Of a DNA stretch of 64,000 bases, positions 53,298 through 60,832 are shown piece by piece. Position 1 is the first letter of the stretch, and each line of letters opens with the position of its first letter. The stretch lies in NCBI RefSeq assembly GCF_035594035.1, contig NZ_CP141588.1:1302001-1366000 (forward strand). The letters run 5' to 3'. Under the pieces are notes generated by a model, which saw only the letters and a program-made list of their open reading frames with translations, was not told the origin of the DNA and did not search any database. A program made the translations under genes and the position numbers. This DNA comes from Sphingomonas sp. LY54 (lineage in GTDB: Bacteria; Pseudomonadota; Alphaproteobacteria; Sphingomonadales; Sphingomonadaceae).

Positions 53298-53384
53298 TGG
53301 TGGACAGGGCTGGATTCGAACCAGCGTACGGGAAACCCGGGCAGATTTACAGTCTGCTGCCTTTAACCACTCGGCCACCTGTCC
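53298..53384 (-). tRNA. tRNA-Tyr (GTA)
   Basis: 87 bases including encoded CCA. Acceptor arms GGACAGG and CCTGTCC pair; the anticodon stem-loop CAGACTGTAAATCTG gives GTA; the long variable arm typical of bacterial tRNA-Tyr is present; the T arm is GGTTCGAATCC. Confidence 0.95.
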
Positions 53385-53442
53385 ATCGGTGCCTGTTCGG
53401 AGGCGGCTCAATGGCGAATGGCCGCGCCGCTGTCAACGGAGG

Positions 53443-54189
53443 TCAGGCAATCCCGGCGACAAGGTGCGAAAAAGCCAGCCATGGCGGGCTGTGCATGATC
53501 GCCACACGCAGGATCTGGCTCGCCATCAGTGTTCCGCCGCCCCATAGCCACACCGGGTGAACGCGGCCGCGGCTGGCGAGGTCGTAGCCGATGCCGGCGG
53601 CGATCACCGCGTCCGCGCCGAGATAGAAGGACCAAGGCGCCGCCTCCACCACCCAGGCGAGCGGCAGCCGCCCGATCGCGGCCTCCAGGATTGCCGCGTT
53701 GGACAACAGCATCAGCCTTTTGTGCGCATCCGCATCATGGCGGTGGAGGATGCCGAGCAGCACGACCAGCCCGAACGCCTGGATCGAAAAGAAGGTGATC
53801 GCATAGAAGGCGTAAGGATCGCCGACGCCGCGATAGCCGACATGGATCGCCGCCACCGCCGCGAAATTGCCGAGCAGCCAGACGAGGAATGCGAGCCCGG
53901 CCCCGGCTATCCCCAGGCGGCGGTGCCAGGCCGGCCGGCCGCCGGCGATCAAAGCCGGCTGGAGCGCGCCGAGCAGAATCCACGCCGAGAACACCACTGC
54001 GTGGAGATGGAGCAAAGGCGTGATCTCGGGCATGCGCGCCGGGGCATCGAGCCAATGCGTCAGATAGTAAGTGCGGGCAAAGCCGGCGAACACCACCAAA
54101 GCCACCAGCCCGCCCATGATCGGGAAGAACAGCCGGTCGCCGTCCCGCCGCAGCCCCGTCCGTCCGGCCGTCCGCGCTGCCGTCGCCAT
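53443..54189 (-). CDS. Multi-pass membrane protein of unknown function
   Basis: A 248-residue protein with about seven hydrophobic helices (near 23-40, 60-82, 95-112, 130-150, 160-175, 185-205, 215-235). Histidines in LLHLHAVVF and WHRRLGIAG recur as in DUF2306-like or cytochrome b561-like proteins, but no firm family match can be claimed. The first 18 residues are basic. It lies alone, divergent from rlmB and downstream of tRNA-Tyr. Confidence 0.7.
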   Translation of the reverse strand: MATAARTAGRTGLRRDGDRLFFPIMGGLVALVVFAGFARTYYLTHWLDAPARMPEITPLLHLHAVVFSAWILLGALQPALIAGGRPAWHRRLGIAGAGLAFLVWLLGNFAAVAAIHVGYRGVGDPYAFYAITFFSIQAFGLVVLLGILHRHDADAHKRLMLLSNAAILEAAIGRLPLAWVVEAAPWSFYLGADAVIAAGIGYDLASRGRVHPVWLWGGGTLMASQILRVAIMHSPPWLAFSHLVAGIA

Positions 54190-54280
54190 CGCCTCTCCTG
54201 CATCGTTCGTCGGCTCAAACGCTGCAGGCCCGATCGTGGTTCAGGGCGCGCTTGCCTCCGGCGCGCCGGGAGGCCATTGC

Positions 54281-55030
54281 GTGCCGATGCGACGCAAAGC
54301 CAGACAGGCCACCAAGGCCGAGAACCGCCCCCGCTTCTGGGGCCGCCACGCCGTGACCGCCGCGCTCGAAAATCCCGAGCGCAGCGTCACGCGCATCTGG
54401 GCGACGCGCGAGGTGGCCAGCCAGTTCGACCTCGACCCGTCGATCCCGACCACCTTGGCCGACGTCGCCGACCTCGGCCGGCTGGTGCCGGGCGATGCGC
54501 CCCACCAGGGCATCGTCATCGAGGTCGAGAAGTTGCCCGACATCTGGCTCGGCGATCTGCTCGACCAGGCCGAAGATGGCCGCCCCTTGCTCGTCCTCGA
54601 CCAGGTCACCGACCCGCATAATGTCGGCGCGATCCTGCGTTCGGCGGCCGCGTTCGACGCGCTCGGCATCGTTACCCAGGACCGCCACGCCCCTGCTGAA
54701 TCGGGCGCGCTCGCCAAGGCTGCCAGCGGTGCCCTCGAGACCGTCCCTTGGGTCCGCGTCGTCAATCTCGCCCGCGCCCTCGACGAGATCGCGGAGGCCG
54801 GTTTCTGGCGCGTCGGCCTGACCGGCGAGGCCGACATGACACTCGCCGAGGCGATGGGCCCGGCTAAGGTCGCGCTCGTGCTCGGTGCCGAGGGCGAGGG
54901 GATGCGCCAGAATACCGAAGCCCATTGCGACGCGCTCGCCCGGTTGCCGATCAGCGACCGGATCGAGAGCCTCAACGTTTCCAATGCGGCCGCGATTGCT
55001 CTCTATGCCGCAGTGACTGCGCGCGGCTGA
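54281..55030 (+). CDS. rlmB: 23S rRNA (guanosine2251-2'-O)-methyltransferase RlmB
   Basis: A 249-residue SpoU-class methyltransferase. A short substrate-binding N-terminus (FWGRHAVTAALENPER) precedes the SPOUT domain with motif 1 DPHNVGAILRSAAAF, motif 2 LVLGAEGEGM and motif 3 ISDRIESLNVSNAAAIALY. GTG at 54281 lies seven bases after GGGAGG; the ATG at 54287 is the other candidate. TGATG overlap links it to the next gene, a DNA glycosylase. Confidence 0.93.
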   Translation: MPMRRKARQATKAENRPRFWGRHAVTAALENPERSVTRIWATREVASQFDLDPSIPTTLADVADLGRLVPGDAPHQGIVIEVEKLPDIWLGDLLDQAEDGRPLLVLDQVTDPHNVGAILRSAAAFDALGIVTQDRHAPAESGALAKAASGALETVPWVRVVNLARALDEIAEAGFWRVGLTGEADMTLAEAMGPAKVALVLGAEGEGMRQNTEAHCDALARLPISDRIESLNVSNAAAIALYAAVTARG

Positions 55031-55647
55031 TGGGCATTTCCGCCGCTGCGCTGCGCGCATCGCTCGAGGAGCTGGCACGGCGCGAGCCGGCGATCGCGGA
55101 CGCGCTCAATCATAGCGGCTTTCCCGAGCCGCGCATCAGCGAGCGCGGCTACATCACCCTGCTGCGCACGATCGTCGGCCAGCAGGTCAGCATCAAGGCG
55201 GCGGCCTCGATGTGGGCCAAGCTGCAGGCCGCCGTCGGCGACCGCGTCGAGCCGGCCGATGTCCTCGCGGCGAGCGACGAGACGCTGCGCGGCGCCGGCC
55301 TGTCGCGCCAGAAAATGTCCTATGCCCGCAGCCTTGCCGAAGAAGTGCTGTCGGGAGGATTAGACCTCCACAATCTGCCGGAGGACGACGAAGAGGCGAT
55401 CGCCCAGCTCGTCCGGGTCAAGGGCATCGGGCGCTGGTCGGCGGAGATCTATCTGCTGTTCGCCGAAGGGCGCGACGATATCTGGCCGGCTGGCGACTTG
55501 GCCGTGCAGGTCGCGTTGGGGCGCATCCTCGGCCTGCCCGAAAAGCCGAGCGAGAAGATGACGCGCGAACTGGCGGAGCCGTGGCGGCCGCACCGCAGCG
55601 CCTTGGCGATCCTCAGCTGGCACCATTACAAGACGCCGGTCATCTAA
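55030..55647 (+). CDS. DNA-3-methyladenine glycosylase II (AlkA-like)
   Basis: A 205-residue HhH-GPD glycosylase that removes alkylated bases. The helix-hairpin-helix LVRVKGIGRWSAEIYL spans about 127-142 and the catalytic Asp is D156 (WPAGDLAVQ). GQQVSIKAAASMW near residue 50 is typical. It lacks the N-terminal domain of E. coli AlkA, as is normal for the short bacterial form. It is coupled to rlmB by TGATG. Confidence 0.9.
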   Translation: MGISAAALRASLEELARREPAIADALNHSGFPEPRISERGYITLLRTIVGQQVSIKAAASMWAKLQAAVGDRVEPADVLAASDETLRGAGLSRQKMSYARSLAEEVLSGGLDLHNLPEDDEEAIAQLVRVKGIGRWSAEIYLLFAEGRDDIWPAGDLAVQVALGRILGLPEKPSEKMTRELAEPWRPHRSALAILSWHHYKTPVI

Positions 55648-55660
55648 AGGCTGCGCGCAC

Positions 55661-55695
55661 AATAAAACGCCCCGGCCTTTCGCGAAGCCGGGGCG
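55661..55695 (-). terminator. Intrinsic terminator of the small-protein gene
   Basis: A 9-base-pair stem (CGCCCCGGC with GCCGGGGCG) has a ten-base loop. Read on the minus strand it is followed by TTTTATT, a fair U-tract, so it ends the gene at 55723. It also faces the end of the glycosylase gene. Confidence 0.65.
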
Positions 55696-55722
55696 AAATT
55701 GATCCGGAAGAGAATCAGCCGA

Positions 55723-55959
55723 TCAGGGGCTGACCGGCTCCTCCTTGTCATCGTCGTCGAGCAGCAGCCAGAGGATAACCCCGACGACTACCGCTCCGAT
55801 GATCCAAACCTCGACGCCCCATTCGCCGTCCACTTGGCTGCCCTGGACGGTCTCTGTCGCCGGCGCAGGCGCCGGCACGGCGCTGCCGGCAATCGCGCTT
55901 GTGGACGATAGGGCAAGCCCGGTCGCAGCCACGGCGGTCATCAACTTTTTGAAGGTCAC
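55723..55959 (-). CDS. Small exported/membrane protein of unknown function
   Basis: A 78-residue protein with a signal peptide (about 1-25, LMTAVAATGLALSSTSAIAG), a short Pro/Ala-rich ectodomain, one hydrophobic helix (about 51-67, WIIGAVVVGVILWLLL) and an acidic tail DDDDKEEPVSP. GTG at 55959 is chosen because GGGAGA lies eight bases upstream and it yields a proper signal peptide; the frame opens at 56061. It is not a PEP-CTERM protein: no Pro-Glu-Pro and no Arg cluster after the helix. It has its own terminator and a long upstream region. Confidence 0.65.
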   Translation of the reverse strand: MTFKKLMTAVAATGLALSSTSAIAGSAVPAPAPATETVQGSQVDGEWGVEVWIIGAVVVGVILWLLLDDDDKEEPVSP

Positions 55960-56106
55960 GCTAAGTCTCCCTTCTGTCTTTTTTGTACCCGCCATGTCGG
56001 CAGTTCGAAGACCCGTCGCGCGACTCGCAGAGGCTCCCACGACGGAAAGGACAGAATCCATCGCCTGCGCAATGAAATCAAGACAATATTGGCGACTTAC
56101 GATATC

Positions 56107-56140
56107 GGGCCGAAGGGACCAAGTCGGCGCCCTTCGGCCC
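56107..56140. repeat. Perfect 11-bp inverted repeat in intergenic region
   Basis: GGGCCGAAGGG (56107-56117) and CCCTTCGGCCC (56130-56140) are separated by 12 bases. No U-tract follows on either strand. It lies upstream of the small exported protein gene. Confidence 0.6.
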
Positions 56141-56421
56141 TAACTACCAGAAGGGAGTCGTGGTAGCTGCTTCTCCATATCACAGGCTGTTTTTCAAGAC
56201 ATCCGCATAGATCATGGCAATGCCATTCGCAGCGACGACTTCATAGCGCCCGCAGTACACAAGTCACATAGAGTTGACTGTCCCAGTGAAAGCGGCCGAG
56301 CGGCTCGCCTATCGCAGTAAAAACCGCCATCACGCCATGAAAAACCTAACCTATGTCAGCGGAGGTCAGGGGCGGTCCGGAGTATAAGAAGCGAAGCCGT
56401 CGCGGCCTCGCTGCACGGTTA

Positions 56422-56455
56422 GGGCCGGCGGCTCGGTCCCCCCGGCCGCCGGTCC
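56422..56455 (-). terminator. Stem-loop downstream of pirin, possible terminator
   Basis: GGGCCGGCGGC and GCCGCCGGTCC pair over 11 bases with one G-T pair and a 12-base loop, 19 bases beyond the pirin stop on its strand. It lacks a U-tract. Confidence 0.4.
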
Positions 56456-56473
56456 GCCTTTGCGGATATTGGC

Positions 56474-57172
56474 TCAGCGCGCATCGACCAGAACGATCTC
56501 CGCATCGCCGATCGCGACGATCTCGACCTTGTCCTCGCCGGTGATAGCGACGCCGTCGCGCGCTTCGGCGCGAACACCGTTCACTGCGATCGTGCCCTTG
56601 GCCGCCACCAGATAGACATGGCGGCTGGGATCGAGGCTGAGCTCGGCTTTCTCGCCGTCCGCCAGCGTTGCGCCCATCACCCGTGCCGCGGCGTTGATCT
56701 TCAGCGCGTCGCCATCCTCGGCAAAGCCGCTGGCGAGCGTGACGAAACGGCCGGAACGGTCGTCCTTCGGAAAGGGCTTGGCGCCCCAGGACGGCTCCGC
56801 GCCAGGCTTGTCGGTCAGCACCCAGATCTGGAAGAGCGTGGTGAGCTCGTCCTCTAGATTATATTCGGCGTGGCGGACGCCGGTGCCGGCGCTCATCACC
56901 TGGACGTCGCCGGCGCCGGTGCGGCCCTGATTGCCCATCGAATCCTGATGGGTGATCGCGCCGGTGCGGACATAGGTGATGATCTCCATGTCGCGGTGCG
57001 GATGCGGCGGGAAGCCAGACTTGGCGGCGATCTCGTCGTCGTTCCAGACGCGGATCGCGCCCCAGCCCATCCGCCCCGGATCATGATAATCGGCGAACGA
57101 GAAATGGTGATTGGCGTTGAGCCAGCCGTGATTGGCGTTGCCGAGGCTGGCGAAGGGACGGATGTCGATCAT
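56474..57172 (-). CDS. Pirin family protein
   Basis: A 232-residue bicupin. Metal ligands match human pirin: H57 and H59 (HPHRDMEIITYV), H101 and E103 (RHAEYN). Some bacterial pirins are quercetin dioxygenases and others bind metabolic enzymes; which applies here is unknown. ATG 57172 follows AAGGAG by nine bases; the longer frame to 57307 is a shadow. It follows azoR on the same strand after a strong hairpin. This pairing with an azoreductase and a divergent LysR gene suggests response to quinones or flavonoids. Confidence 0.9.
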   Translation of the reverse strand: MIDIRPFASLGNANHGWLNANHHFSFADYHDPGRMGWGAIRVWNDDEIAAKSGFPPHPHRDMEIITYVRTGAITHQDSMGNQGRTGAGDVQVMSAGTGVRHAEYNLEDELTTLFQIWVLTDKPGAEPSWGAKPFPKDDRSGRFVTLASGFAEDGDALKINAAARVMGATLADGEKAELSLDPSRHVYLVAAKGTIAVNGVRAEARDGVAITGEDKVEIVAIGDAEIVLVDAR

Positions 57173-57192
57173 GTCTTTACTCCTTGAATGTG

Positions 57193-57224
57193 GAGGCCCG
57201 CCGGCGGAGGAACCGGCGGGCCTC
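57193..57224 (-). terminator. 12-bp hairpin between azoR and pirin
   Basis: GAGGCCCGCCGG and CCGGCGGGCCTC form a perfect 12-base-pair stem with an eight-base loop. On the minus strand it ends 20 bases before the pirin ATG and no U-tract follows. It may attenuate, stabilise or process the azoR-pirin message. Confidence 0.55.
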
Positions 57225-57284
57225 GTTGCCGCCGCCCGGGGGAGCGGGCGGAGGCAAAGTCGGACCCGGTTCGCCGCGAGGGCT

Positions 57285-57911
57285 TTAGGCGGCAAGCGCC
57301 ACTTCACGCTCGGCGCAGACGTTCAGTTCGGCAAGGGCGTTGTCCACCGCCGCCTGCACCGCTTCCGGACCGAAGCCCAGTTTCTCGGCGCGGACGAAGA
57401 CGACATCGGTAACGCCCATGAAGCCGAGCAGGGTGCGCAGATGCGGCTCCTGGCTGTCGTTCGCCATTGCCGGACCTTCGCTGTAGAGGCCGCCGCGGGT
57501 CTCGATCACGACCGCCTTCTTCACCGGCAGCAGCCCCTCCGGGCCGTTCTCGGTGTAGCGGAAGGTGACGCCGGCGCGCAGGATATAGTCGAACCACGTC
57601 TTGAGCCCGGACGGGATGCCGAAATTGTACATCGGCGCGCCGATCACGAGCAGGTCGATCGCGCGAAGCTCGTCGACGAGTTCGTCCGAAAGCGCCAGCG
57701 CCGCCTTCTCGGCCTCGGTGGTCGCGGTGGCGCGAATGCCGGCGACGGTCTCGGGCAGGAGATGCGGCACCGGATTGGCGCCGAGATCGCGGGTGACGAT
57801 GGTCGTCTGCGGATCGCGCGCCTTCAACTCTTCGGCGAACGCTGCGGTCAGGCGCTTGGAAACCGAAGCGTCGCCGGTGACCGCGCTGTTCAGGATAAGG
57901 GCCTTGGTCAT
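57285..57911 (-). CDS. azoR: FMN-dependent NADH-azoreductase AzoR
   Basis: A 208-residue flavodoxin-like quinone/azo reductase. FMN-binding motifs are LNSAVTGDASVSKRL near the N-terminus and PMYNFGIPSGLKTWFDYILRAGVTFRYTENGPEGLL (given as landmarks, residues about 93-128). These enzymes reduce quinones by two electrons and so protect against thiol-active electrophiles. The ATG at 57911 has GGAGGAAT upstream. Divergent from a LysR gene and followed by pirin. Confidence 0.92.
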   Translation of the reverse strand: MTKALILNSAVTGDASVSKRLTAAFAEELKARDPQTTIVTRDLGANPVPHLLPETVAGIRATATTEAEKAALALSDELVDELRAIDLLVIGAPMYNFGIPSGLKTWFDYILRAGVTFRYTENGPEGLLPVKKAVVIETRGGLYSEGPAMANDSQEPHLRTLLGFMGVTDVVFVRAEKLGFGPEAVQAAVDNALAELNVCAEREVALAA

Positions 57912-57936
57912 TTCGAAATTCCTCCATTAAACTTGT

Positions 57937-57982
57937 TGATAGAGACTTAGGGGCTTATCATCGTTGCCAGAAGACAGTCTCT
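57937..57982. promoter_or_regulatory. Candidate LysR operator between azoR and lysR
   Basis: The 93-base divergent gap contains TGATA...TATCA (57937-57960) and AGAGACT (57941-57947) matched by AGTCTCT (57976-57982). LysR regulators typically bind such imperfect dyads between themselves and the divergent target. Confidence 0.4.
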
Positions 57983-58004
57983 AAGCATTGCGGTGTTGCA
58001 AGAT

Positions 58005-58943
58005 ATGGAACGCTCATCGGTCGATCTGGTTGACGTCCTCGCTTTCGTCCGCGTCGTCGAGACCGGCGCTTTCGCGCGCGCTGCCGAGCGGATGGACATT
58101 TCCAAATCGATTCTCAGCCGGCGCGTGGCCCGGCTCGAAGCGCAGCTCGGCGCGCGCCTGCTGACGCGGTCGGCGCAGGGCGCGCAGCCGACGGACATCG
58201 GCGAGGCTTATTATGCCCGCGCCTCCAACATCCTTGCGGAGCTCGAGGCGGCGCAGGAGGTGGTGGCGGACGCCGTGACCCAGATCGCCGGGCCGATCCG
58301 CCTCACCGCGCCGCTCTCGTTCGGCAGCGCGCACCTCGCCTCCGCGTTGGCCGATTTCGCGCGCGAAAATCCCAGGGTCGATCTCGACGTCTCGCTCGAC
58401 GACCGCACGGTCGACCTGGTCGGCGGCGGTTTCGACCTCGCGGTGCGGATCGGCAATCTTCCCGATTCCTCATTGGTCGCTCGGAAGATCGCGCCGGTGC
58501 GCGCGCTGGCGTTGGCGAGCCCGGACTATCTCGCCGCCCGCGGCCGGCCGCAGAAGCCGCGCGACCTCGCCGACCACGACCTCCTCTTCTACGCCAACAT
58601 TCCCGCTTACGAGCAATGGCGCTTCAAGGTCGGCGACCGCTGGGAGCATGTCCGCGGCAAGGCGCGCTTCCGTGCCGACAATGGCGAGATGCTGCGCGAG
58701 GCGGCTTGCGCCGGGCTTGGCATCGTCATCCTGCCCAGCTTCATCGCCGCACCCGCGATCGAGAGCGGCAAGCTCGAGGCGATCCTGCTCGACTACAAGC
58801 TCGAGGAAGCCGGCCTTCACGTCGTCATGCCCCCGGGCCGCGCATCCACTGCCCGCGTGCGCGCGCTGATCGAATTCCTCGCGAAGAGATTCGGCCCGGA
58901 GCCGAGCTGGGACCCCTGCTGGATGGCGGGCCAGGCGCGTTGA
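58005..58943 (+). CDS. LysR-family transcriptional regulator
   Basis: A 312-residue regulator with an N-terminal winged helix-turn-helix (FVRVVETGAFARAAERMDISKSILSRRVARLEAQLGARLLTR as landmark region, residues 10-55) and a periplasmic-binding-protein-like effector domain (about 88-295). It belongs to the CrgA/DmlR-like clade by the shape of its effector domain. It probably controls the divergent azoR-pirin unit, likely sensing an aromatic or quinone. ATG 58005 is used; a GTG four codons earlier is possible. Confidence 0.88.
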   Translation: MERSSVDLVDVLAFVRVVETGAFARAAERMDISKSILSRRVARLEAQLGARLLTRSAQGAQPTDIGEAYYARASNILAELEAAQEVVADAVTQIAGPIRLTAPLSFGSAHLASALADFARENPRVDLDVSLDDRTVDLVGGGFDLAVRIGNLPDSSLVARKIAPVRALALASPDYLAARGRPQKPRDLADHDLLFYANIPAYEQWRFKVGDRWEHVRGKARFRADNGEMLREAACAGLGIVILPSFIAAPAIESGKLEAILLDYKLEEAGLHVVMPPGRASTARVRALIEFLAKRFGPEPSWDPCWMAGQAR

Positions 58944-59030
58944 TACCGTTTTAGCCGCATAACACGGAACCTCTGGACCGAGCCCAAGCAGTCGTTACAA
59001 GATCGGGCAAAATCAAAGAGAGGAACGCCC

Positions 59031-60827
59031 GTGAAGACTCTGCGCCTTGCCCTGCTGCTCGCCGCCGCCTTCGTCCCCGCTGCCGCCCCCGCCCAGCAGG
59101 CCGCACCGGCCGCAGCCGCCCAGGCCCAGAGCGAGGACGCCCGTTTCCTCGCCTTCCTCGACGCCGCGTTCGACGAGGCCGTGGCGCGCAGCCCGGAGAC
59201 GCAGACCGCCCTCGGCCTCAAGACCAATTACGGCAAGCTCGACGATTATACCGATGCCGGCGCCGCCGCCGACCAGGCGCTGGCCGAGGCGCAGCTCAAG
59301 CGCATGAAGAGCGAATTCCCGCTCGACCGGCTGAACCCGGCATCCCAGGTCTCCTACCGCCTGTTCGAATATAATGTGGAACAGGGCCGGATCGCGCAGG
59401 AGTGGCGGCGCAACAACTACGTCGTCACCAACAATTTCAGCATCGTCGGGTCGGTCCCGACCTTCCTGATGAACCAGCACCGCATCGACAGCGTCGCCGA
59501 CGCGCAGGCCTATATCGCCCGCATTCGCGAGACCGAGCGCGTGCTGGGCGAAGTCACCACCCGCTTCCGCGCTGCCGCCGAGCGCGGCATCGTCCCGCCC
59601 AAGTTCGTGTTCGCACCTGTGCGCACCGACGCCCAGAACGTCATGGCCGGCACCAGCCTGCTCGCCGACTTCAAGACCAAGGTCGAAAAGCTCGACGCGC
59701 CCGCCGCGACCAAGGCCAAGCTCGTCGCCGATGCCCAGGCCGCGATTTCCGGCCCCTATCAGAACGGCTACAAGACGATCATCGCCGCGCTCGATGCGAT
59801 CGAGCCCAAGGCCACCGGCAATCAGGGTGTGTGGAGCCTGCCCGAGGGCGAGGCCTATTACAGCGCCATGCTCGGCTTGCAGACGACCACGCCACTGACT
59901 GGCGAGCAGATCCATGACATCGGCCTCGCCGAGGTCGCCCGCATCCACAAGGAGATGCAGGCGATCATGGACAAGATCGGCTTCAAGGGCACCCTCCAGC
60001 AATTCTTCGCCGAGCTGAAGACCAACCCGAAATATCAATATTCGAACGATGCCGCCGGCCGCGCCGCCTATCTCAAGGACGCCGGCGCCTTCGTCGACCA
60101 GGTGATGGCCGTCTCGGGAAAATATTTCCGCCAGCTGCCCAAGGCCAAGCTCGAGGTGCGCGCGGTCGAGGAATGGCGCCAGACGACCGCGCCGATCGCC
60201 TTCTACAACGCGCCGGCCCCGGACGGATCGCGCCCGGGCATCTATTACGTGAACCTGTCCGACATGCGGCAGGTGCTGAAGCCCCAGATCGAGGGAATTT
60301 CCTACCACGAGGGCGCGCCCGGACATCATTTCCAGATCGCGCTCGCCCAGGAGCTCGCCGGCCTGCCCAAGTTCCGCCGCTTCGGCAATTACGGCGCTTA
60401 TGCCGAGGGCTGGGGCCTTTACGCCGAACGGCTCGGCAAGGAGATGGGCTTCTACCAGGATCCGATCTCGGACTTCGGCCGCCTGTCGACCGAATTGTGG
60501 CGCGCCGTCCGCCTCGTGCTCGACAGCGGCATGCACGCCAAGAAGTGGACGCGCGAAGAGGCGATCGAATATTTCAAGCAGAACTCGCTGCTTTCCGACC
60601 GCGATGTCGTGAAGGAAGTCGAGCGCTTCCTGGTGTGGCCGGGCCAGGCGACCAGCTACAAGGTCGGCCAGCTCAAGATCCTCGAGCTGCGCGCCAAGGC
60701 CGAGCGCGAGCTTGGGCCGCGCTTCGACCTCAAGGACTTCCACGACGTCGTGCTCGGCATGGGCCCGATGCCGCTCGCGGTGCTTGAGCAGCAGGTCGAC
60801 GCCTACATCGCCGCGAAGAAAGGCTGA
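59031..60827 (+). CDS. DUF885 family putative metallopeptidase, exported
   Basis: A 598-residue protein with a signal peptide (1-21, cleaved near PAQQA) and a DUF885 domain over the rest. The zinc motif is H426-E-G-A-P-G-H432-H433, with a likely third ligand E459 in AEGWGLYAE. DUF885 proteins are related to M32/M3-type peptidases, and substrates are largely unknown. It is followed after five bases by a close paralogue. GAGAGGAAC precedes its start at 59031. Confidence 0.88.
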   Translation: MKTLRLALLLAAAFVPAAAPAQQAAPAAAAQAQSEDARFLAFLDAAFDEAVARSPETQTALGLKTNYGKLDDYTDAGAAADQALAEAQLKRMKSEFPLDRLNPASQVSYRLFEYNVEQGRIAQEWRRNNYVVTNNFSIVGSVPTFLMNQHRIDSVADAQAYIARIRETERVLGEVTTRFRAAAERGIVPPKFVFAPVRTDAQNVMAGTSLLADFKTKVEKLDAPAATKAKLVADAQAAISGPYQNGYKTIIAALDAIEPKATGNQGVWSLPEGEAYYSAMLGLQTTTPLTGEQIHDIGLAEVARIHKEMQAIMDKIGFKGTLQQFFAELKTNPKYQYSNDAAGRAAYLKDAGAFVDQVMAVSGKYFRQLPKAKLEVRAVEEWRQTTAPIAFYNAPAPDGSRPGIYYVNLSDMRQVLKPQIEGISYHEGAPGHHFQIALAQELAGLPKFRRFGNYGAYAEGWGLYAERLGKEMGFYQDPISDFGRLSTELWRAVRLVLDSGMHAKKWTREEAIEYFKQNSLLSDRDVVKEVERFLVWPGQATSYKVGQLKILELRAKAERELGPRFDLKDFHDVVLGMGPMPLAVLEQQVDAYIAAKKG

Positions 60828-60832
60828 CTGCA

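Larger units (their letters stand above)
55960..56473. other. Intergenic region without a convincing gene
   Basis: 514 bases separate the small-protein gene from pirin. No ORF with a ribosome site and sensible composition was found. The stretch is visibly less GC-rich than its surroundings (for example 56200-56350) and holds two perfect or near-perfect hairpins, listed separately. A regulatory RNA is possible but not shown. Confidence 0.6.

Noticed and set aside
55723..55959. PEP-CTERM sorting signal on the small protein
   Set aside because: No PEP motif before the helix and an acidic, not Arg-rich, tail after it.
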